Assembly: GCF_030441895.1 (NCBI RefSeq)
Contig: NZ_JARJAS010000005.1
Origin: Enterococcus_D entomosocium
GTDB lineage: Bacteria > Bacillota > Bacilli > Lactobacillales > Enterococcaceae
Direction: 5' to 3' (one strand)
DNA length: 64,000 nt
A program made the position numbers and the translations under genes. The notes under the pieces are model-generated. The model searched no databases. It had not been told where the DNA came from and saw only the letters and a list, made by a program, of their open reading frames with translations. Positions 33,552-42,165 of this stretch are shown here, piece by piece (the stretch's first letter is position 1; each line of letters opens with the position of its first letter).

Positions 33552-34985
33552 ATGACACAAAAAAATGATTTTACAGAATGGTATATCCAAACGATCCAAA
33601 AAGCCGAATTGATGGCTTACTCCCCAGTGAAAGGCTCCATTATTTTCCGTCCTGACGGCTTCGAACTTTGGGAGCATATCCAAGAAGAGTTCAATCGATT
33701 CTTGAAAAAAGAGGGCATTCGCAATGCGTACTTCCCAATGCTGATTCCGCAAAATTTCTTTATGAAAGAAGCCGATCATATTGAAGGTTTTGCGCCTGAA
33801 TTGCCATGGGTCACAGAAGTCGGCAATGAAAAATTGGAAGAACCTTTGGCCTTGCGTCCAACCTCAGAAACCATGATTGGCTCTGCCTTTTCTGATTGGA
33901 TCAACTCCTACCGTGACCTGCCTTATGAAATCAATCAATGGGCAAACGTCTTTCGTTGGGAAAAGAAAACATTGCCTTTCTTGCGTACCTCAGAGTTTTT
34001 ATGGCAAGAAGGCCATACCGCTCATGAAAACGAAGAAGATGCACGTCAACGCACCATGAAAATCTTGGATGAATATGCCCGCCTTTGCGAAGAATTCCTA
34101 GCGATCCCTGTTTATCGCGGACAAAAAACCCCTTCCGAGCGTTTTGCTGGAGCAGTTGATACTTATTCGATCGAAGCGATGATGAAAGACGGCAAAGCAG
34201 TCCAAGCAGGAACCAGCCACTACATGGGGACAAAATTTGCTGAAGCATTTGATATTACGTATTTAACGAAAGAAAACAAGCATGTCCATGCCCACACAAC
34301 CTCTTGGGGTGTCTCTACCCGCTTGTTGGGGGCCTTGATCATGACCCATGGCGATGAAAATGGGTTAGTTTTCCCACCAACCATTGCACCAACCCAAGTT
34401 GTGTTGTTACCAGTCGGTCCATGGAAAAAGAATCCAGCCATCTTAGAAAAATTAGAAGAACTGTATGCCAACTTTAAAGCCAAGGGCATTCGTGTTCGAT
34501 TGGATGATTCTGATAACTCACCTGGCTATAAGTTCAATGAATGGGAACTAAAAGGCGCTTGCTTGCGAATCGAATGTGGCCCAAGAGATTTAGAAGCTGG
34601 CAAAGTGATGGTCAAAGTCCGCGACTTGGCTGACAAGCAAACAGTCGCCCTTGAGCACTTGGAAGCCTTCGTTGATCAAGAACTGCAAGCAATGACCCCA
34701 CGCTTATTGGCAGCTGCGAAGGAACGTAACAAAGATAATGAGTACACCAATATCGATACATTGGATGAACTAAAAGCCCATATCGAAACGTGCAAACAAG
34801 AAGACAAAGTGACTGGCTTTGTTTTGATCGGTTGGGACGGCTCGGAAGAAACGGAAGCGAAAATCAAAGAAGAAACCGGCTTTACTACCCGAAACATTCC
34901 GTTTGAAGCACCAATGGAAAAAACAGTCGATATCGTCAGTGGCAAACCTGCCAAGCATACCGTTTGGATCGCCCGCGCATACTAA
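33552..34985 (+). CDS. proS: Prolyl-tRNA synthetase, short archaeal/eukaryote-like type
   Basis: Class IIa aminoacyl-tRNA synthetase of 477 residues. It lacks the INS editing insertion and 560-580 length of the common bacterial enzyme and fits the type found in archaea, eukaryotes and some Firmicutes. Motif 2 is visible in NQWANVFRWEKKTLPFLRTSEF and motif 3 region in GVSTRLLGALIMTHGD. A C-terminal zinc-binding-like/ProRS-C region follows the anticodon-binding domain and ends in the characteristic Tyr (WIARAY). The gene is T-box controlled and transcribed alone. It may be a second ProRS beside a standard copy elsewhere; the window cannot show this. Confidence 0.92.
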   Translation: MTQKNDFTEWYIQTIQKAELMAYSPVKGSIIFRPDGFELWEHIQEEFNRFLKKEGIRNAYFPMLIPQNFFMKEADHIEGFAPELPWVTEVGNEKLEEPLALRPTSETMIGSAFSDWINSYRDLPYEINQWANVFRWEKKTLPFLRTSEFLWQEGHTAHENEEDARQRTMKILDEYARLCEEFLAIPVYRGQKTPSERFAGAVDTYSIEAMMKDGKAVQAGTSHYMGTKFAEAFDITYLTKENKHVHAHTTSWGVSTRLLGALIMTHGDENGLVFPPTIAPTQVVLLPVGPWKKNPAILEKLEELYANFKAKGIRVRLDDSDNSPGYKFNEWELKGACLRIECGPRDLEAGKVMVKVRDLADKQTVALEHLEAFVDQELQAMTPRLLAAAKERNKDNEYTNIDTLDELKAHIETCKQEDKVTGFVLIGWDGSEETEAKIKEETGFTTRNIPFEAPMEKTVDIVSGKPAKHTVWIARAY

Positions 34986-34988
34986 TAG

Positions 34989-35030
34989 AAAAAACGAAGC
35001 AGCCAGATTGAAAAGGCTGCTTCGTTTTTT
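34989..35030. terminator. Convergent terminator between proS and lplA
   Basis: Sixteen-base stem AAAAAACGAAGCAGCC / GGCTGCTTCGTTTTTT; T-runs both ways. Confidence 0.92.
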
Positions 35031-35032
35031 GA

Positions 35033-36037
35033 TTAATAAATCAATGAAAGAAAATCTTCAGGCGTGATGTTGCCAAAATATTTTTTAACATCAATGTTGG
35101 CGATGACTTGTGCCAAATCTTCCTTGGCATAACGAGTTCCGATCAGGGCTTGTTCGACATCTGCAATGTCCCCTAGTCCGAAAAAGTCGCCAAAGATTTT
35201 GGCATCCGTGATTTTTCCTTCTGCCACATTCAAACGAACTTCGATGGAGCCGATTGGGAAGCGATGACGGCGTTCAATATCAAAAGCTGGAGATTTACCG
35301 TAATTCCAATCCCAGTTGCGATAATACTTATCGGAAATCTCATTGATCTTGACCCAATCCTCTTCAGTCAGTTCATAGGTTTTGACTTCTTCCACGGAAT
35401 CGACACCAAAAATCTTCAATAAGATTTCTTGACGGAACTCTTCAGTCGTCATGTCTTGCTTCTCTTTTGGCAAGAATGGTTTGATGTTGGTCACTCTTGA
35501 GCGGATCGATTTGATGCCTTTTGATTCGATTTTGTCTTTGCGGACTTTCAAGGCGTTGACCACTTCATTGATGTCACTGTCAAACATGATCGTCCCATGA
35601 GCAAACATCCGGCCATTCGTTGCGTACATCGCATTCCCAGAAAACTTCATGTCATTGATCACAAGGTCGTTGCGCCCTTTTAGTTGCGCCCCTTCAACCC
35701 CCATCTCATGCAAGGCTTGGACGATTGGTTTGGTCAGTTTTTCAAAATCTCTGAAAGAATTGCCATCGTCAGGCATAATAAAGCTGAAATTCAAGTTTCC
35801 GAAATCATGATAGACTGCACCGCCGCCGCTGAAACGACGAACGACATGAATCCCATGTTCATCCACATATTCCTTATTGATCTCTTCGATCGTATTTTGA
35901 TTGCGTCCAATGATAATCGATGGTTCATTAATGTAAAAAAGTAAGATGGGTTCATCTACTTTCATTTCTTGAAGAAGAAAAATCTCGATGGCTAAATTGA
36001 TGCGTGGGTCGTTCAGTTCATTCGGTACAAAAAGCAT
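35033..36037 (-). CDS. lplA: Lipoate-protein ligase A
   Basis: Cytoplasmic enzyme of 334 residues that activates free lipoate with ATP and attaches it to lipoyl domains of 2-oxoacid dehydrogenases or GcvH. The lipoate-binding motif is RRFSGGGAVYHDFGNLNFSF (about 76-95) and the catalytic Lys is in DMKFSGNAMY (about 128-137). The C-terminal LplA accessory domain (about 250-334) is present. GGAGG precedes ATG 36037. It is 18 bases downstream of the MBL-fold gene, so possibly co-transcribed. Confidence 0.93.
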   Translation of the reverse strand: MLFVPNELNDPRINLAIEIFLLQEMKVDEPILLFYINEPSIIIGRNQNTIEEINKEYVDEHGIHVVRRFSGGGAVYHDFGNLNFSFIMPDDGNSFRDFEKLTKPIVQALHEMGVEGAQLKGRNDLVINDMKFSGNAMYATNGRMFAHGTIMFDSDINEVVNALKVRKDKIESKGIKSIRSRVTNIKPFLPKEKQDMTTEEFRQEILLKIFGVDSVEEVKTYELTEEDWVKINEISDKYYRNWDWNYGKSPAFDIERRHRFPIGSIEVRLNVAEGKITDAKIFGDFFGLGDIADVEQALIGTRYAKEDLAQVIANIDVKKYFGNITPEDFLSLIY

Positions 36038-36055
36038 ACTATTTGTTCCTCCTAA

Positions 36056-36796
36056 TTAGATGATTTCTATTATTTTTTGAACAGCCGCCAACTCAACAGG
36101 GATTCCATTGGCAGCTAGTGCAGCCTCTTCTCGTAACTGTTCTAAGTCACCATGTTGCGGCAAATGCGTCAACATTAATTTTTTCACCTGCGCTGCATGG
36201 GCGATCTCCCCTGCTTCTTTTGAAGTAAAATGAGCCTTGTGCCGCTCATTTCCTGCAAAAAGATAGGTATCTGCCAAGAATAAGTCAGCCCCTTCAGCAA
36301 ACGGAACGAAAGATTCTAAATAGCCAGAGTCTCCAGTAAAAACAAAGACCTTGCCCGTACTTTTCTCAACAAATCGCATGGCATAGCAAGTGACTGGATG
36401 GATCGTTTTCATAAAGGTAATGGTGAACGGGCCCAATTCCAACGACTCAGACTGAAGGTAATCAAATCCTTGGGTCACTCCCGGCATCGTCAGACTTTCA
36501 AAATGAACCCTGTCCTCCCCATGACCGTAGATCGGCAAAACCTGCCGTTCTTCGTTTTCGGGATATAATTGCCAATAGTATTGTAATACCCCCAGATCCG
36601 CAATATGATCGTGATGGTAATGTGTCAAAATCACTGCATCTAAGTCTAAGGGATCAAGGATCTTTTCTAATTGGACCAAGGTGGTACTTCCCGCATCAAG
36701 CAGCAAATGAAAGCCATCTGACTCTACTAAATAGCCAGTAGTCCCTTCACCATTATACGGATAGGCACCTAAACAGCCTAAGACAGTTATTTTCAC
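36056..36796 (-). CDS. MBL-fold metal-dependent hydrolase (YhfI-like)
   Basis: Soluble metallo-beta-lactamase-fold hydrolase of 246 residues. The metal motif is LTHYHHDHIADL (about 57-68), with further ligands at the His of MKTIHPVT, Asp in TGDSGY, and His in LMLTHLPQHGD. It resembles the RNase Z-like/YhfI group that adjoins lplA in Bacillales, so the pairing looks conserved. Substrate unknown. Confidence 0.88.
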   Translation of the reverse strand: MKITVLGCLGAYPYNGEGTTGYLVESDGFHLLLDAGSTTLVQLEKILDPLDLDAVILTHYHHDHIADLGVLQYYWQLYPENEERQVLPIYGHGEDRVHFESLTMPGVTQGFDYLQSESLELGPFTITFMKTIHPVTCYAMRFVEKSTGKVFVFTGDSGYLESFVPFAEGADLFLADTYLFAGNERHKAHFTSKEAGEIAHAAQVKKLMLTHLPQHGDLEQLREEAALAANGIPVELAAVQKIIEII

Positions 36797-36913
36797 ATGT
36801 GTTTCCTCCTCTTTGGCTCCAGCTGATTTTCTACTTCTTTTATGCTATCACATCTCAGCTGATTTGACTAAAATCCGACCATTTTTTTTGCGAAAAAGTA
36901 TCAAGAAAATGAG

Positions 36914-37000
36914 AAAAAAACGACGTCTATTGATGAATCCCTTGAATGAGTGTTCAACTCTATCCTTAAGGAACCATTCCAATGGTACGTCGTCTTTTTT
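36914..37000 (-). terminator. Terminator of the DUF975 gene with long loop
   Basis: Stem AAAAAAACGACGT / ACGTCGTCTTTTTT, with about 60 bases of loop that includes smaller palindromes such as CCATTCCAATGG. The T-run on the minus strand follows the DUF975 gene. Confidence 0.7.
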
Positions 37001-37003
37001 TGC

Positions 37004-37789
37004 TTATCTGATCAGCGCTCGTTGTTCATTGATCAATTCTTCATAGAATGCTGCGTTGACCGCATACGCATAGGCGTTTGCCCACAACATCCCGATCAAA
37101 AGCGCCAAGAAACCCAGAATAAACCAACCAATCAGTGATAACTGCAGCCAAATGTATTGCCCCAGATGCGGCCGTAAGAGAGCAAAGGCTACTTTGATAG
37201 ACTGAAGAACCCCTAATTCCGGTTGATCATAGCGCAGATAGATTGCTAATTGGATCACACCAGTAACGACTTGTGACAAAAAGAAGAACAAAATGATGGA
37301 GAGAAAGGTCCCAATCACAAAAGCGACCGAACCATTAAACATAGCCACATCAACAGAGATTCCCCGATTAAAATTTAATACCAAGTCCAAATACTGATTG
37401 AGTCCTGATAAGACAAACTGCGGCAAGAAAATCGCAAAACTCAAAAGATAATTTAAAAGCGCGCTCACTAAATTTAATAGCAAAAACGGTACATACAGAC
37501 GCTTATCAAAGACTAGAAAAATATCCGCCACCTGGATTCCTCTGCCACGAACCAGATAGAGTGCCATGATACTCAATGCTACCGAAAACGCAAAGAAGAC
37601 AAAATTATCCAAGATCAGATCGATCCAGCTCCCTGCATTGTTTGCACCAAAAGAAGTCCCAATACTACTAAAAAGCGAGCTGACCACCGCTTGAACGGCA
37701 ACCGTCGCTAAAATACTTAAGACGAACGTTCCCCAGAATCCTCGCAAGGAGTTTTTAGCCGTCTCACGAATCATTGTGTTTGATCTCAT
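37004..37789 (-). CDS. DUF975 family membrane protein
   Basis: Integral membrane protein, 261 residues, with about six spans and the MIRETAKNSLRGFWG N-terminus typical of DUF975. Function unknown. It directly follows the M42 peptidase gene by nine bases, so they form an operon. AAGGTGAG supports ATG 37789. Confidence 0.82.
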   Translation of the reverse strand: MRSNTMIRETAKNSLRGFWGTFVLSILATVAVQAVVSSLFSSIGTSFGANNAGSWIDLILDNFVFFAFSVALSIMALYLVRGRGIQVADIFLVFDKRLYVPFLLLNLVSALLNYLLSFAIFLPQFVLSGLNQYLDLVLNFNRGISVDVAMFNGSVAFVIGTFLSIILFFFLSQVVTGVIQLAIYLRYDQPELGVLQSIKVAFALLRPHLGQYIWLQLSLIGWFILGFLALLIGMLWANAYAYAVNAAFYEELINEQRALIR

Positions 37790-37798
37790 AGGCTCACC

Positions 37799-38881
37799 TT
37801 AATAACTGCGCAATGCTTTAACGGTTTTATCATCTAAGCGGCGGACCACTTCCGTTACAAGCTTAACTGTATTAAAGTAATCATCCTCATGAATGACGGA
37901 AGTATGCGAGTGCAAGTAACGAACGGGCACTGTAATAGCGATCGAAGGAACCCCATCACGAGTCAAATGCATTTGTCCGGCATCAGTTCCTCCACCAGTG
38001 ATTACGGTATATTGGAAGGGAATCTCCATCTCTTCGGCGACATCGATCACAAAATTCAATAATTTCTTGTGAGGAATCATGGAAGCATCGAAAATCAAGA
38101 CTTGTGGGCCTTTGCCTAACACAGAATCCGCTTCTTTTGGTGTCATTCCAGGTGTGTCCCCAGCGGTACCAGTATCTAGTGCGATAGCGATATCAGGATT
38201 CACTAAGTGAGTGCTTGTTCGCGCACCTCGTAGTCCAACTTCTTCCATCACGTCACTGCCGGCAAACAAGCAGTTTGGATGTCCTTCTGCTGCCAAGGTT
38301 TCTAATACCCGCAGTGATACCGCCGTACCGATTCGATTGTCCCAGGCTTTTGCTAGCAAAAATTTGCTGTCGTTCATCCGTTTGTATTGGATATAGGGGG
38401 TGATCATGTCTCCAGGACGGATGCCCCAGCCTTTAGCTTCTTCTTCGCTTGACGCGCCAATATCGATGAACATATCTTTGATATCGTAAGGTTTGTTTCG
38501 AGTTTCTGGACTCAACACATGGGGTGGTTTTGAGCCGACTACGCCGTGGATCACTTTGCCTTCATTGGTTTTGATCTCCACTTGCTGTGCCAGCATCACT
38601 TGCCCCCACCAGCCCCCAAGGGTTTGAAATTCAATAAAGCCTTTTTCTGTGATTTTTGTTACCATAAAGCCGACTTCATCCATATGTCCCGAAATAAAAA
38701 TTTTCGGACCGCCGCCATCACCAACATGTTTGGCAATGACACTTCCTAAACCATCAAAAAAGATATCTTCAGCAAAGTCTTTGGCATATTCTTTAAAGAC
38801 TTCACGCACTTCCTCCTCATTCCCAGGAACCCCACGTGCAGTCGTTAGGTCTATTAAAAGCTGTTCTTCTTTTTTCTCCAT
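37799..38881 (-). CDS. pepA: M42-family glutamyl aminopeptidase
   Basis: Cytoplasmic two-metal aminopeptidase of 360 residues. Metal and catalytic residues are visible in FISGHMDEVGFMV (His/Asp), KAWDNRIG (bridging Asp), EEVGLRGA (catalytic Glu pair) and HSHTSVIHEDD (His). Start with AAAGGAGG. It belongs to the PepA/FrvX/YsdC group, which removes N-terminal residues (Glu/Asp in lactic acid bacteria PepA) from peptides. Confidence 0.92.
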   Translation of the reverse strand: MEKKEEQLLIDLTTARGVPGNEEEVREVFKEYAKDFAEDIFFDGLGSVIAKHVGDGGGPKIFISGHMDEVGFMVTKITEKGFIEFQTLGGWWGQVMLAQQVEIKTNEGKVIHGVVGSKPPHVLSPETRNKPYDIKDMFIDIGASSEEEAKGWGIRPGDMITPYIQYKRMNDSKFLLAKAWDNRIGTAVSLRVLETLAAEGHPNCLFAGSDVMEEVGLRGARTSTHLVNPDIAIALDTGTAGDTPGMTPKEADSVLGKGPQVLIFDASMIPHKKLLNFVIDVAEEMEIPFQYTVITGGGTDAGQMHLTRDGVPSIAITVPVRYLHSHTSVIHEDDYFNTVKLVTEVVRRLDDKTVKALRSY

Positions 38882-38971
38882 TTCGCTTCCTCCTTTGTCT
38901 CGTTGATTATGATTATACCATTCTCTTAATCTGGTACCAGAGGGAAATACAAAAAGATTGGTTAAATAAAA

Positions 38972-39057
38972 AAAACGATCCTCGTTTTGTAGTGATCCTC
39001 AAGGTTAGATTTTTTGGTCTAACCTTTAAGGTTCGCTTCAATTCTAGGGATCGTTTT
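38972..39057. terminator. Terminator with oversized loop containing a palindromic insert
   Basis: Outer stem AAAACGATCC / GGATCGTTTT (38972-38981, 39048-39057). The 66-base loop contains its own hairpin AAGGTTAGA / TCTAACCTT (39001-39009, 39018-39026), whose core is shared with the element at 45066-45107. It follows the Bce-like permease gene on the minus strand. Confidence 0.7.
38998..39041. repeat. Palindromic insert sharing core GTTAGACCAAAAAATC
   Basis: On the minus strand this contains GTTAGACCAAAAAATC inside an inverted repeat. The identical 16-mer sits in the loop of the palindrome at 45066-45107. Exact borders are uncertain. Confidence 0.5.
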
Positions 39058-39070
39058 AGAAAGAATTCAA

Positions 39071-41125
39071 TCAAGTTTCAATAATCCGCAGACACAGCTT
39101 GACGGTAATCAAATAGGCAAACAGATAGACGACTGCTGCCACTGCTGCAAACAAATGAGCAACCCAATACCCGGGACTATCGATGATCTGTGTGAAAGTA
39201 TTGATGGCAAATACCGCATGCAAAATCGCCAATAAGGTGCCAGGCATAAAAATCCAAATGTTTTGCCAGTACACCAACTTGCGCACTTCATTACGGGTAT
39301 AGCCTAATTTTGTCAATAGTCGGTAATTGTACTTTTCCCGCTCCGTGTTAGAAAATTGCCGAACGATCAAACTACTAGACGTGGTGATCAAAACGATCAC
39401 CCCAACAAATAGCGATACGAACAAAATGATTCCTGCTTGTCGTCGCACCCCGCGCATTGTTGTAAAGCGATTGGCTAACGTTAGCCGATATGCGGTCGTC
39501 TGACCACTATCACTACTTGAATCCCGAGCGGTCTCTGGATAAAAGCGTACGTTTTTTTGGTCGTCGCTAAATTCATAGGTCAATGGATGCGCCCACTCGA
39601 TTGGCAGCTCTTCATCCAACAACTGTGTCAGCGCGTCTGTTTGCACCTTTTCGGTCTGTAAATAAGCAATGGTATAGGTGAATCCTTTGATTTGTTGGTA
39701 CGCCTCATCTTGAATGACAAGGACATTGGGTAAAGAATAGCGTAAAGCACTATCACCAAAATAATCTTGTTCGGCTTGAATGAGTTTAAAATTATGCTGA
39801 CTGCCGACTTTGACTTCATCGCGATATGTGATAAATGAACGAGTTACGTCGTATTGACTGTCAAAAAGTACAGCTTGCTTATCAGTACTCAGTCGAATCT
39901 CAGGAGCACCCGGAACCAGTTTTCGCAGACGCTGATAATCCGAAAGTGCCACCAGATTCACCATCATATTTTCGACACTTTCATCTTGCAACTCTCCTAG
40001 GTAGCGTGTCTGCACCGTCATATTGGTCATTTTGTAAGGAATTGCTTGTTCCGCTGTAATTGGCACATCCGACTTTTCTAAAAGGGTACGCAAGGCCCCT
40101 GCCTGCTCTCCTGACACCTGAAAGGAAGTTGGATAGATACGGTTCGTTGCTTGGTAATTCAAAGAGATGACCCCCATTGTTCCCCCGATCAATGAAATCG
40201 CGATTGCAGTGATGATCGTCAAAAGGGCGTAGCTTTTCCACGTCCTTTGCAAGTAAGCACGCACGTTATTGTAAGCAATCAACTTCGCCCCTTTGATAAG
40301 GCGTTTTTTTGGTTTACTCAAAAAATACAATAGTGCTGGCAAGGAACAATCAAAAAAGAGATAGGTTGCCGTTATACAGCAAAATAGAATCAGTAAAGGG
40401 ATCCATAGAATCGCTGAAAAATCTTGCGTATACGTGATATAGTTGGTCCATGTTTCCCGTAGGGTCAATGACAGATAATACCCTACCCCAAGTAAAATCA
40501 GACCTAGGACCCCCATCAATGTACGAAACGGAGTCATTTTCATTTTTTTGATCGGTAAGCGGTATTCGGTCTTGATCAATTCACTCATTGGGGTACGCCA
40601 AACAAAAAGGATCACTTGAATACTCAATATAATCATTGCGGCGATAAAGACAAAGACCGTCGAAAAAATCGATTGCGGTGAATTAAAGAAATGACTGGTC
40701 AAATTTAGGCCCATCGCCCGAATCAAAATCATTGAGAAGAATTTTGAAAAAATAATTCCCATAAAGATACCAGTCACTAAAGAGAAAAAATTTAGTAAAA
40801 ACGTTTCCCGTAGCAACAGCCAAGCAAGCCGACCTTGTCGCAACCCCAAAAGCTGGTAAACACTGATTTCTTTTTGTCGCTGACTAAGAAAAAAATGATT
40901 GGCACTCAGCATAAAAAACAAGACGACAAATGCGACCACACTGCTGCCAAATCCTAATACCCCTTCAATCCGGATGTCTTGCTGGACCCGTTGATTCAAG
41001 AGGCGATCGTTCATCAAGGCATTAAATGAATAGAAAATCATCACAGCGGTCATCATACAAATAAAATACACCATATAATTGCGAAACTGCCGCAAAAAAC
41101 TCCGCCAGCCGATTTTAAACAACAT
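39071..41125 (-). CDS. FtsX-type ABC transporter permease (BceB/VraG-like)
   Basis: Membrane permease of 684 residues with about ten spans: one, then three (about 20-180), further spans near 200-310, and the last three (about 560-684). A large extracellular domain (about 320-550) lies between, as in bacitracin-resistance BceB. FtsX-domain features appear in both halves. The frame is open from 41224, but the ATG at 41125 overlaps the ATPase stop (ATGTTGTTTAA) and follows GGAGG. With the ATPase it forms a Bce-like transporter for antimicrobial peptide resistance or sensing. No BceRS two-component genes are adjacent. Confidence 0.85.
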   Translation of the reverse strand: MLFKIGWRSFLRQFRNYMVYFICMMTAVMIFYSFNALMNDRLLNQRVQQDIRIEGVLGFGSSVVAFVVLFFMLSANHFFLSQRQKEISVYQLLGLRQGRLAWLLLRETFLLNFFSLVTGIFMGIIFSKFFSMILIRAMGLNLTSHFFNSPQSIFSTVFVFIAAMIILSIQVILFVWRTPMSELIKTEYRLPIKKMKMTPFRTLMGVLGLILLGVGYYLSLTLRETWTNYITYTQDFSAILWIPLLILFCCITATYLFFDCSLPALLYFLSKPKKRLIKGAKLIAYNNVRAYLQRTWKSYALLTIITAIAISLIGGTMGVISLNYQATNRIYPTSFQVSGEQAGALRTLLEKSDVPITAEQAIPYKMTNMTVQTRYLGELQDESVENMMVNLVALSDYQRLRKLVPGAPEIRLSTDKQAVLFDSQYDVTRSFITYRDEVKVGSQHNFKLIQAEQDYFGDSALRYSLPNVLVIQDEAYQQIKGFTYTIAYLQTEKVQTDALTQLLDEELPIEWAHPLTYEFSDDQKNVRFYPETARDSSSDSGQTTAYRLTLANRFTTMRGVRRQAGIILFVSLFVGVIVLITTSSSLIVRQFSNTEREKYNYRLLTKLGYTRNEVRKLVYWQNIWIFMPGTLLAILHAVFAINTFTQIIDSPGYWVAHLFAAVAAVVYLFAYLITVKLCLRIIET

Positions 41126-41879
41126 GGCTCGGACCGCCTCCAATCGTAGCCTGCATATCGATGATTTTTTCGAAAAATTCCTGACGGCTGCCTTTTTTGA
41201 CAACTTCCGCAAAGAAGACACCATCGCGAATGAACAGAATCCGATTGCAATAGCTGGCGGTAAAAGGATCGTGGGTGACCATCAAGATCGTCGTTTTTTC
41301 TTGTTGATTGATTTGCGCTAAATACCGTAACAATTCTGTTGCCGCTTTTGAATCAAGGGCTCCCGTGGGTTCATCAGCAAAAAGGACCGCCGGACGACTG
41401 ATGATCGCCCGAGCAGCAGCGACCCTTTGTTTTTGCCCTACAGACAATTCTTCTGGGTAGCGATCCAACAAGTGTTCGATCCCTAACAAATTGGCCGTCT
41501 CCTCGATACGTACTTGGGTTTCCTTCACGGGCAAGCGATCAATCGCTAAAGGCAGCAAAATATTGTCTCTGGCTGTCAATGTCTCTAAAAGATTAAAATC
41601 TTGAAAGATGAAGCCAATCTGCTGACGGCGAAAATCGCTGAGGGCTTTTTCCGACATTCGGGTAATGTCTTTGCCATCGATATAGATCGAGCCTAAGCTA
41701 GGTCGCATGATTGAAGACAAAAGATTCATCAAGGTCGTTTTCCCAGCACCGCTTGGCCCCATGACCCCAACAAATTCTCCTTGATCCACTGCAAAAGAAA
41801 GGTTATCTAATACTTTGGTTTGATTGAAACGGGTGCCGTAACTTTTTGTCAGATGCTTCACATCGATCATATTTTTCAC
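41115..41879 (-). CDS. ABC transporter ATPase (BceA-like)
   Basis: ATPase of 254 residues: Walker A GPSGAGKTTLM, signature LSVGQKQRVAAAR, Walker B AVLFADEPTGALDS, H-loop MVTHDPFTA. This is the MacB/BceA group that pairs with FtsX-type permeases. The start is GTG 41879 with AGGAGG seven bases before; ATG 41870 is a possible alternative. Overlaps the permease start. Confidence 0.88.
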   Translation of the reverse strand: MKNMIDVKHLTKSYGTRFNQTKVLDNLSFAVDQGEFVGVMGPSGAGKTTLMNLLSSIMRPSLGSIYIDGKDITRMSEKALSDFRRQQIGFIFQDFNLLETLTARDNILLPLAIDRLPVKETQVRIEETANLLGIEHLLDRYPEELSVGQKQRVAAARAIISRPAVLFADEPTGALDSKAATELLRYLAQINQQEKTTILMVTHDPFTASYCNRILFIRDGVFFAEVVKKGSRQEFFEKIIDMQATIGGGPSHVV

Positions 41880-42055
41880 ACAGAACCCTCCTTTAAAAAA
41901 ATTCTCTCCTTATGGTAGCATACTTTATCATTGAATACTTCTGCTTCAAAACAGAGAAAAAATAAATTTAAAAAAGTTTTTATTCATTATGTGAAACATG
42001 GAACAACCAAATCCTTAATCTTATCAAGTTTTCTCGGAAACACCTCAATGAATAT

Positions 42056-42071
42056 ACACCATATATTGTGT
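42056..42071. promoter_or_regulatory. NrdR box 1
   Basis: ACACCATATATTGTGT fits the NrdR consensus ACACWATATATWGTGT with one deviation. Confidence 0.8.
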
Positions 42072-42097
42072 ATATCCAAAACACAAACCCTTTTCGA

Positions 42098-42113
42098 CTA
42101 CTATATATAGTTG
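42098..42113. promoter_or_regulatory. NrdR box 2 overlapping nrdD -35
   Basis: CTACTATATATAGTTG, palindromic around ACTATATATAGT, centred 42 bases (four helical turns) from box 1, as expected for cooperative NrdR binding. Confidence 0.7.
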
Positions 42114-42139
42114 CTCATTTCTACAATTTGTTTTATTAT
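42111..42139 (+). promoter_or_regulatory. nrdD promoter
   Basis: TTGCTC (42111-42116), 17-base spacer, TATTAT (42134-42139), with NrdR box 2 over the -35. The rest of the 286-base gap has no further feature that I recognise. Confidence 0.65.
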
Positions 42140-42165
42140 ATTGTGGAAGATAAGGAGTGGTAGAA

